NCBI RefSeq assembly: GCF_001295925.1
Contig: NZ_LJHQ01000075.1
Coordinates: forward strand, 1-44,665
Direction: 5' to 3'
Source: Allobosea sp. AAP35
Lineage (GTDB): Bacteria > Pseudomonadota > Alphaproteobacteria > Rhizobiales > Beijerinckiaceae
DNA: 44,665 nt
Below are positions 39,414 through 44,665 of this stretch, piece by piece. The notes beneath the pieces were generated by a model. That model saw only the letters and a program-made list of their open reading frames with translations, did not search any database and was not told where the DNA came from. Made by a program: the position numbers and the translations under genes. The stretch's first letter is position 1; each line of letters begins with the position of its first letter.

Positions 39414-40477
39414 CCCTGCACCAGCCTCCCGGCGGCCAGCCGCTGCGCAGCGTCGACGCGCTCGTCGAGGCCGGACTCGTCGCCCCCGTGCGGCGCGAGG
39501 CGCTGCAGGCGGTGGCCGATCGCTATGCCGTGTCGGTCACGCCGGCCATGGCGGCGCTGATCGACGCGACCGACCCGGCCGACCCGATTGCACGCCAGTT
39601 CATCCCCGACCCCGCCGAACTCGTCACGCTGCCCCAGGAACGCGCCGATCCGATCGGCGACGAGGCCCATTCCCCGGTCGAGGGCGTGGTCCACCGCTAT
39701 CGCGACCGGGCTCTCCTCAAGCTCGTCCATGCCTGCCCGGTCTATTGCCGCTTCTGCTTCCGGCGCGAGATGGTCGGGCCCGGCGGCGATGCGCTGACCG
39801 GTGAGAAGCTCGATGCGGCGCTGGCCTATCTCGCGGGTCACCCCGAGATCTGGGAGGTGATCATGACCGGCGGCGACCCGCTGATCCTCTCCGCGCGGCG
39901 TGTGCGCGAGGTCGCCCGTCGTCTCGCCGCGATCCCCCATATCAAGGTCGCGCGCTGGCATACCCGCGTGCCGATCGTCGACCCCGACCGGATCACCGTC
40001 GATTACGCGCAGGCGCTGCGCGTGCCGGGTAAGGCGAGCTATATCGCCATCCACGCCAATCATCCGCGCGAATTCACAGCGGACGCCTGCGCCGCGCTGG
40101 CGCGCCTGGCGGATGCCGGCCATGTCCTGATCAGCCAAAGCGTGCTGCTCAGGGGCGTCAACGCCGATGTCGCGACGCTGTCGGCGCTGATGCGCGCCTT
40201 CGTCGAGAACCGGGTCAAGCCCTATTACCTGCACCATCCCGACTTCGCGCCCGGCACGGCGTCCTTCCGGCTCTCGCTGGAGGAGGGGCAGGCCCTGGTC
40301 AAAAGCCTGCGCGGCCATCTTTCGGGTCTGTGTCAGCCGACCTATATCCTCGACATCCCCGGCGGAGCGGGGAAGGTACCGGTCGGCCCCGCCTTCCTCT
40401 CAAGCTGCGAAGTGCCCGGCGCCGAGGCCGTGGTGGAAGACCGTTTCGGTTCGCACCACAACTATCCGCCGGATTGA
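39410..40477 (+). CDS. epmB: EF-P lysine 2,3-aminomutase EpmB
   Basis: This 355-residue radical SAM enzyme converts L-alpha-lysine to (R)-beta-lysine for EF-P. The cluster motif CPVYCRFCFRR (Cys-x3-Cys-x2-Cys) and TGGDPL are intact, and a PLP-binding lysine is expected in the C-terminal DIPGGAGKVPVGP. The CFRR after the cluster and the length near E. coli EpmB (342) argue for EpmB rather than catabolic KamA (over 400). The partner epmA, overlapping by four bases, points the same way. AGGGGAG precedes ATG 39410. Confidence 0.9.
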   Translation: MTLHQPPGGQPLRSVDALVEAGLVAPVRREALQAVADRYAVSVTPAMAALIDATDPADPIARQFIPDPAELVTLPQERADPIGDEAHSPVEGVVHRYRDRALLKLVHACPVYCRFCFRREMVGPGGDALTGEKLDAALAYLAGHPEIWEVIMTGGDPLILSARRVREVARRLAAIPHIKVARWHTRVPIVDPDRITVDYAQALRVPGKASYIAIHANHPREFTADACAALARLADAGHVLISQSVLLRGVNADVATLSALMRAFVENRVKPYYLHHPDFAPGTASFRLSLEEGQALVKSLRGHLSGLCQPTYILDIPGGAGKVPVGPAFLSSCEVPGAEAVVEDRFGSHHNYPPD

Positions 40478-40501
40478 AACTAGTACCGTTTGCAGTAGAA
40501 T
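40474..40501 (+). promoter_or_regulatory. Putative sigma-70 promoter of the Phd-VapC locus
   Basis: TTGAAA (40474-40479) overlaps the epmB stop codon, and TAGAAT (40496-40501) follows after a 16-base spacer, 30 bases before the antitoxin start. Confidence 0.5.
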
Positions 40502-40531
40502 AACTCAGATGGACTAACTTGGGGGCGGCCG

Positions 40532-40801
40532 ATGGATACGGTGAACATCCACGACTCAAAAACGCATCTTTCGCGGCTACTGGAAAAAGTGGCGCGGGGC
40601 GAGAGTTTCATCATCGCCGAGGCAGGCAAGCCTATGGCCAAGGTCGTCCCGTTGGACGCTTCTGAAAAACAGTCGCATCGCAGGATCGGTTTTATGGTGG
40701 GCGAGTTCACGACGCCCGATGATTTCGACAGCATGGCTGCTGCCGAGATCGAGGAGCTCTTCTCGGGTAAGCCGTTAAGCTACTGCTCGATACGCATGTA
40801 A
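40532..40801 (+). CDS. Phd/YefM-type antitoxin, apparently extended by stop loss
   Basis: This 89-residue protein has the Phd/YefM fold at residues 1-55 (TVNIHDSKTHLSRLLEKVARGE, then SFIIAEAGKPMAKVVPL) and a toxin-binding tail (DDFDSMAAAEIEELFSGKP). The family tail normally ends at the equivalent of Pro81. Here a TTA codon stands where TGA would be expected, so translation continues for eight residues (LSYCSIRM) to TAA 40799-40801. The extension lies over the start of the toxin frame. A GGGGGC ribosome-like sequence precedes ATG 40532. Confidence 0.82.
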   Translation: MDTVNIHDSKTHLSRLLEKVARGESFIIAEAGKPMAKVVPLDASEKQSHRRIGFMVGEFTTPDDFDSMAAAEIEELFSGKPLSYCSIRM

Positions 40802-41160
40802 TTCTGTGGCTTGCGAGCGAACCCCATAAGCTCTCGTCGGAGGCCGTTGCCCTGATTGAAACGCCGGAGAACGGCATTTACTTCAGCGTCGCGAGTCTTT
40901 GGGAGATTGCGATCAAGAACGCGTCAAGGCGCTCAGATTTTGCGGTCAATCTGCGTCGGCTGCGCCGCAATCTGATCGACAGCAACTATCTGGAACTGAA
41001 GGCCGAAAGCGAGCATGTGTTGGCGCTGAGTGATTTGCCAGCCATCCACAAGGATCCTTTCGATCGCCTTCTGGTGGCGCAAGCTATGGCTGAGGGGATG
41101 ACGCTATTGACCTCTGATGCCGTGTTGGCCCGCTATCCAGGGCCTATCCGCAAGATTTGA
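40774..41160 (+). pseudogene. PIN-domain VapC-type toxin lacking a normal start codon
   Basis: An uninterrupted 128-codon frame encodes a full PIN-domain ribonuclease: KLLLDTHVILWL at the start, then SLWEIAIK, KDPFDRLLVAQA and TLLTSDAVLARY. The acidic residues Asp6, Glu44, Asp94/Asp97 and Asp115 are all present. The first codon is GTT where homologues begin with ATG or GTG, and a TAA lies two codons upstream. No ATG, GTG or TTG follows until about codon 82. Initiation from CTG (codon 5) or GTT cannot be excluded, so it is either a freshly silenced toxin, a poorly translated one, or a sequencing error. Confidence 0.75.
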
Positions 41161-41218
41161 TCAGCCATGCCGAGTCTGTGACCCGCGTCGCCGACTTGCC
41201 CCTACGAAAGACATGCCC

Positions 41219-41863
41219 ATGCAAGAAAAACTGCCGATCGCGATCGTCTCCGATCTCGCCTGCCCCTGGTGCTTCATCGGCAAGGCGCGGCTTGAGCGGG
41301 CGCTGGAGAGCCATGGCCTGACCGAACGCGTGGCCATCACCTGGCTGCCCTATGAGCTGAACCCCGACATGCCGACCGAGGGCATGGACCGCACTGCCTA
41401 TCTCGACGCCAAGTTCGGCGCCGGCAAGCGCAAGGAAATCGAGATCCGGCTTTCCGAGGCCGCGCTCGAAAGCGGCATCACCTTCAACTGGGCGGGCGTG
41501 ACCAAGAGCGTGAACACCCGCATGGCGCATATGCTGGTCGCGGCCGCCTCGACCGTCCAGCGCGGCGGGGATATGAAGGCGGCTCTGTTCAAGGCCTATT
41601 GGCAGGATGGCCGCGACATCGGCGATATCGAGACCCTGGTCGCGATCGCCGTCGAGCAGGGATTCGACGAGCAGGCGGCCCGCGACGAACTCGCCAATGG
41701 CGAATTGCGCGAGACCGTGATCGGGCTCGAGGACCATGCCCGCCAGGTCGGCGTCACCGGCGTGCCCTTCTTCATCATCGACGGCAAGCTCGCGGTCTCC
41801 GGCGCGCAGACCGGCGATGTCTGGGCGCAGGTGTTCAAGCAGGTGCTCGACGACGCGGCCTGA
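41219..41863 (+). CDS. DsbA/FrnE-family thioredoxin-fold oxidoreductase
   Basis: This 214-residue protein has an N-terminal CPWC active site (Cys15 and Cys18 in [16 protein letters not shown]) and a helical insertion (about 60-165). The thioredoxin cis-Pro is in [13 protein letters not shown]. It lacks a signal peptide, which fits the cytosolic FrnE/DsbA-like group (often labelled 2-hydroxychromene-2-carboxylate isomerase-like) rather than periplasmic DsbA. ATG 41219 has GAAAG at good spacing; ATG 41213 is two codons earlier. The substrate is unknown. Confidence 0.88.
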   Translation: MQEKLPIAIVSDLACPWCFIGKARLERALESHGLTERVAITWLPYELNPDMPTEGMDRTAYLDAKFGAGKRKEIEIRLSEAALESGITFNWAGVTKSVNTRMAHMLVAAASTVQRGGDMKAALFKAYWQDGRDIGDIETLVAIAVEQGFDEQAARDELANGELRETVIGLEDHARQVGVTGVPFFIIDGKLAVSGAQTGDVWAQVFKQVLDDAA

Positions 41864-41945
41864 GCAGCGACGGCTCGACGAGGTCGCGGCCTTGCGCCGA
41901 GGCTCGAATCATGCCCCATCCCCGCAAAACAGCGGGAGCGGGCCC

Positions 41946-42653
41946 ATGAGCCAGACCATCAACGACCTGCGTGACCGCATGATCGTCGCGCTTGACGTGC
42001 CGACGATCTGGGACGCGTACCGCATCGTCTCGCAACTCGGCGACACGGCGAGCTTCTACAAGATCGGTTATGCGCTGGCCTTCGCCGGGGGCTTGCAACT
42101 GACCCAGCAGCTGGTTGCCGAGGGCAAGAAGGTCTTCCTCGATCTCAAGCTGCACGACATCGGCAACACCGTGACGGAGGGCGTCGCCTCTCTCAGTCAT
42201 CTCGGCGTCGACCTGCTGACCGTTCACGCCTACCCGCAGACCATGCGCGGCGCCGTTGCGGGACGCGATGGTGCGGACCTCAAGCTGCTCGCCGTGACGG
42301 CGCTGACCTCCTACGATCAGGCCGATCTCCAGGAAGCGGGTTACAGCATGAATGTCGAGACGCTCGTGCGGCGCCGCGCCGAACAGGCCCGCACGGCGGG
42401 CATCGACGGGATCGTCTGCTCGGCCGCCGAGACCGAGATCGTCCGCGAGGTGGTCGGCGCCGATATGCTGATCGTCACGCCCGGCATCCGCCCCGCCGGC
42501 AGCGCGGCCGGTGACCAGAAGCGCACTTTGACCCCGGGCGAGGCGATCCGCGCCGGCGTCGATCATCTCGTCATCGGGCGTCCCATCATCCGCGCAGCCG
42601 ACCCGCGTGGGGCGGCGGCCGCGATCATGGACGAGATCGCGGCCGCCTCCTAA
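41946..42653 (+). CDS. pyrF: Orotidine 5'-phosphate decarboxylase
   Basis: This 235-residue TIM-barrel enzyme makes UMP, the last step of de novo pyrimidine synthesis. The catalytic Asp-Lys-Asp array is in [12 protein letters not shown], and MIVALDVPT and [17 protein letters not shown] (phosphate loop) are diagnostic. [12 protein letters not shown] closes the barrel. ATG 41946 has GGGAGCGGG upstream. Two DUF1330 genes follow in the same direction. Confidence 0.95.
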   Translation: MSQTINDLRDRMIVALDVPTIWDAYRIVSQLGDTASFYKIGYALAFAGGLQLTQQLVAEGKKVFLDLKLHDIGNTVTEGVASLSHLGVDLLTVHAYPQTMRGAVAGRDGADLKLLAVTALTSYDQADLQEAGYSMNVETLVRRRAEQARTAGIDGIVCSAAETEIVREVVGADMLIVTPGIRPAGSAAGDQKRTLTPGEAIRAGVDHLVIGRPIIRAADPRGAAAAIMDEIAAAS

Positions 42654-42690
42654 GCTTGCGCCCCAATCACCCTCTCAGAGGATTCGGATC

Positions 42691-42978
42691 ATGCCTAAGG
42701 GATATGTCGTGGCGCGCGCCAAGGTCACCAACGCGACGCAATGGGCGGCCTATGCGGCCAAAGCCTCCGAGGCGATCAAGCAATATGGCGGAACGCCGCT
42801 GGTGCGGGGCGGCCTGATGACCGTCGCGGAAGGCGAGGGCAGGGCCCGCAACGTCGTCCTCGAATTCGAGAGCTTCGAGGCGGCCAAGGCCTATGCGATG
42901 TCGCAGGAGTATTCCGAGGCGCGCAAGCTGCGCGAAGGCGCCGGCGAGATCGACATCGTCGTGGTCGAGGGAGTCTGA
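42691..42978 (+). CDS. DUF1330 protein, first of tandem pair
   Basis: This 95-residue small cytosolic protein has a ferredoxin-like alpha/beta DUF1330 fold: KGYVVARAKVTNATQWAAYAAKA, then GGTPLVRGG, RNVVLEFESFEAAKAY and a final strand EIDIVVVEGV. The family resembles small dimeric monooxygenase-like folds, without a known reaction. AGAGGA precedes ATG 42691. It is one base from the second copy and 37 bases after pyrF. Confidence 0.88.
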   Translation: MPKGYVVARAKVTNATQWAAYAAKASEAIKQYGGTPLVRGGLMTVAEGEGRARNVVLEFESFEAAKAYAMSQEYSEARKLREGAGEIDIVVVEGV

Positions 42979-42979
42979 C

Positions 42980-43288
42980 ATGGCCAAGGGCTATTGGATC
43001 GCGCGCCTCGACGTCGAGAACGAGGAAGAATACGCACGCTATCGCGCGCTGAACGCGGTCGCCTTCGCGAAATACGGCGCGAAGTTCCTGGTCCGCGGCG
43101 GCGAGTACAAGCTCGCCCGCGGCGAGGGGCGCAAGCACAACGTCGTGCTCGAATTCAAGGACGAACAGACGGCGCGCGCCTGCTACGCTTCTCCTGAATA
43201 TCAGGAGGCGGTGAAGCACCTGGCTCAGGTCGGCCAGGTCGATCTGGTCATCATCGGCGGCTATGACGGCGCCCAGCCGGGCGAATAG
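42980..43288 (+). CDS. DUF1330 protein, second of tandem pair
   Basis: This 102-residue paralogue of the preceding gene shares the same layout (KGYWIARLDVENEEEYARY, GAKFLVRGGEYKLARGEG, HNVVLEFKDEQTARACY, VDLVIIGGYDG). By eye about one third to two fifths of positions are identical, so the duplication is old. It starts one base after the first copy's stop and presumably is co-translated. A hetero-oligomer of the two is possible but unproven. Confidence 0.88.
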   Translation: MAKGYWIARLDVENEEEYARYRALNAVAFAKYGAKFLVRGGEYKLARGEGRKHNVVLEFKDEQTARACYASPEYQEAVKHLAQVGQVDLVIIGGYDGAQPGE

Positions 43289-43331
43289 AACCGTCCGGGA
43301 CGGCAGCGTGAGTGGGGCTTGGTGCGTTCGG

Positions 43332-44435
43332 ATGAACCGACTTCAGCAGGACAGCCTCACCGCCCTGGGCGTCATCAGCGGCACCTCGATGGACGGCATC
43401 GACGTCTCGGTCGTCACCAGCGACGGGCGTGATGCTGTCGCCTTCGGGCCCGGCGCTTCCTACCCCTATCGCGAGAGCACGCGCGCGGCGCTCCAGGCGC
43501 TGATCGCGCAAGCAGAGCGCGCGCTGACCGAACCGCTGGTCGAACTGGAGGCCGAGGTTACGGCTGACCACCTCGCGGCGATCCAGCGTTTCATCGCGGA
43601 TCATGGGATCGACCCCGCCGGCATCGATCTTGTCGGCCTGCATGGCCAGACGGTCTATCACCGTCCGCAGCAGCGCTTCACCCGCCAGTTGATTGACGGT
43701 CCCGCCGTGGCGGCGGCTCTGGGGATCCCGACCATCGACCGTTTCCGCCAGGCCGATGTCGCCGCGGGCGGGGAGGGGGCCCCCTTTGCCCCGCTCTACC
43801 ACCGCGCGCTGGCGCAGGGGATGGCGCAGCCGGTGATGGTGCTGAATCTCGGCGGGGTCGGCAATGTCACCTATATCGATGGCGACGCGGTCATTGCCTT
43901 CGACACCGGCCCCGCCAGCGCCCTGCTCGACGACTTCGTCCTGCGCCGCCTCGGCCGCCCCTATGACGCCGAGGGCGCGTTGGCCGACAGCGGGACGGTT
44001 CATGACGATCTCGTCGCGGCCTTCATGGACAATCCCTTCTTTGACAGGCCGGCGCCGAAATCGCTCGACCGCAACGATTTTCACCGCCGCGCGGCCATCG
44101 TGGAGCCGCTCTCGGATGCCGATGGCGCGGCGACCTTGGCGGCCTTCACCGTCGAGAGCCTGGTCGCGGCGCTGCGCCATGTCCCGCGCCCGCCCCGGCG
44201 CTGGCTCGTCGGTGGCGGCGGGCGGCTCAACCACCACCTCATGACGCGGCTGAGCCAGCGGCTGGGCGTTCCCGTCGAGCCGGTCGAGGCTGCCGGCTGG
44301 GATGGCGATGCGCTCGAGGCGCAGCTCTTCGCCTATCTCGCGATCCGATCGGTGAAGGGGCTGCCGCTCAGCCTGCCGGGAACAACCGGCGTGCCTGCGC
44401 CGTTGACCGGCGGCAGGCTCAACCGGCTCGGTTGA
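43332..44435 (+). CDS. anmK: Anhydro-N-acetylmuramic acid kinase
   Basis: This 367-residue kinase of the sugar kinase/actin fold hydrolyses and phosphorylates 1,6-anhydro-MurNAc to MurNAc-6-phosphate in peptidoglycan recycling. GVISGTSMDGIDVS is at the N-terminus, DLVGLHGQTVYHRP and FRQADVAAGGEGAPFAPLYH lie in the middle, and VLNLGGVGNVTYI, FDTGPASALLDD and WLVGGGGRLNHHLM follow. ATG 43332 is the likely start; frames that begin earlier overlap the DUF1330 gene. Murein turnover by MepA in this window could feed it indirectly. Confidence 0.94.
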   Translation: MNRLQQDSLTALGVISGTSMDGIDVSVVTSDGRDAVAFGPGASYPYRESTRAALQALIAQAERALTEPLVELEAEVTADHLAAIQRFIADHGIDPAGIDLVGLHGQTVYHRPQQRFTRQLIDGPAVAAALGIPTIDRFRQADVAAGGEGAPFAPLYHRALAQGMAQPVMVLNLGGVGNVTYIDGDAVIAFDTGPASALLDDFVLRRLGRPYDAEGALADSGTVHDDLVAAFMDNPFFDRPAPKSLDRNDFHRRAAIVEPLSDADGAATLAAFTVESLVAALRHVPRPPRRWLVGGGGRLNHHLMTRLSQRLGVPVEPVEAAGWDGDALEAQLFAYLAIRSVKGLPLSLPGTTGVPAPLTGGRLNRLG

Positions 44436-44628
44436 CGTCACAAAAATGTTGGCCGGCACCGGCTATCAATACGAACCAAGGAATTTTCGATTCGCGACCA
44501 TGGCGATTTCGAAACCAAATCGCTGCAAAGGGGCTCGAAACGGGCCCAAACAGCAGCGGTTTAAGCGGTAAGCCGGCTTTGCCCGGGTGCCGGGGGATGG
44601 GCCGTCGATATTTTCTTCAAAAACCGTG

Positions 44629-44658
44629 TTGACATGTCTGGGTGGTGGGACCTATAAA
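44629..44658 (+). promoter_or_regulatory. Strong rRNA-type promoter at right edge
   Basis: Consensus TTGACA (44629-44634) is followed by CTATAAAC, with TATAAA at 44653-44658 (spacer 18, or 17 if CTATAA is used). An A/T-rich tract (TATTTTCTTCAAAAA) sits directly upstream like an UP element. The layout resembles rrn promoters of Hyphomicrobiales. The 44436-44628 gap also holds a GCGATTT-N7-AAATCGC dyad at 44503-44523 and no gene. The transcribed gene lies outside the window. Confidence 0.65.
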
Positions 44659-44665
44659 CCGCCCA

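Noticed and set aside
39410..40477. Reading epmB as catabolic lysine 2,3-aminomutase (KamA)
   Set aside because: Length, the CFRR after the radical SAM motif and overlap with epmA beside efp favour EpmB.
43251..44459. 402-codon open frame antisense to anmK, and similar long antisense frames over dapB (11715-12950), the amidase (8181-9422) and rmuC (22337-23659)
   Set aside because: Each mirrors a well-supported gene and lacks ribosome sites and known motifs.

Overview
The window is chromosomal DNA of a G+C-rich alphaproteobacterium, almost certainly of the order Hyphomicrobiales (Rhizobiales). The support is the conserved run lptC-lptA-lptB-rpoN-hpf-ptsN, an alphaproteobacterial peptide deformylase with a charged insertion, a stand-alone ihfB, glnD, an alphaproteobacterial-type heat-shock promoter motif, CtrA-type TTAA-N7-TTAA boxes and intergenic palindromic repeats. 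A Bosea-like genus is my best guess, but it rests on general resemblance only. No phage, insertion sequence, integron, CRISPR array, tRNA or rRNA gene was found. Nearly all the DNA is coding, and no gene-free stretch exceeds about 300 bases.

Left third (1-17,400). An Hsp70-like ATPase, signal peptide peptidase SppA, IHF beta, a LapA-like membrane protein and an ornithine cyclodeaminase homologue run rightward. An orphan solute receptor of the Bug family and two envelope genes follow (MepA endopeptidase and an extensin-like lipoprotein, convergent). Next come a DUF2798 protein and an amidase, then a short accessory-looking stretch with a 27-residue membrane peptide preceded by a perfect CtrA-type box and followed by a 12-bp hairpin, and a secreted Cys-rich protein. 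A Tim44-domain protein with a textbook terminator, dapB-alkB, and the leftward genes TRIC channel, grpE and glnD complete this part.

Middle (17,400-33,980). An SsuACB-like ABC importer is followed by two type II toxin-antitoxin modules (brnTA and a Phd/PemK-like pair), each behind a near-ideal palindromic operator, on either side of an OsmC gene. Then come rmuC, the def-fmt-truA translation genes, dapE, a DUF805 gene, RNase D, and the LPS-export and nitrogen-PTS cluster lptC-lptA-lptB-rpoN-hpf-ptsN.

Right third (33,980-44,665). A class I fumarase, a translationally coupled secreted Cys protein, a metallo-beta-lactamase-fold hydrolase and a DUF1993 protein precede a complete EF-P beta-lysylation set (efp, divergent from epmA-epmB). 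A third toxin-antitoxin locus follows, in which one base appears to have removed both the antitoxin stop and the toxin start. A DsbA/FrnE-like protein, pyrF, two tandem DUF1330 genes and anmK follow. The window ends in a strong rRNA-type promoter, so an rrn operon or another highly expressed gene probably begins just outside it.

Most of the window is core metabolism and envelope biogenesis. The most unusual items are the defective-looking Phd-VapC junction, the CtrA-box/micropeptide/hairpin unit, the three in-frame tandem stop codons after the transporter permease, and several well-formed operator palindromes. I saw no clear multi-gene system of unknown type.
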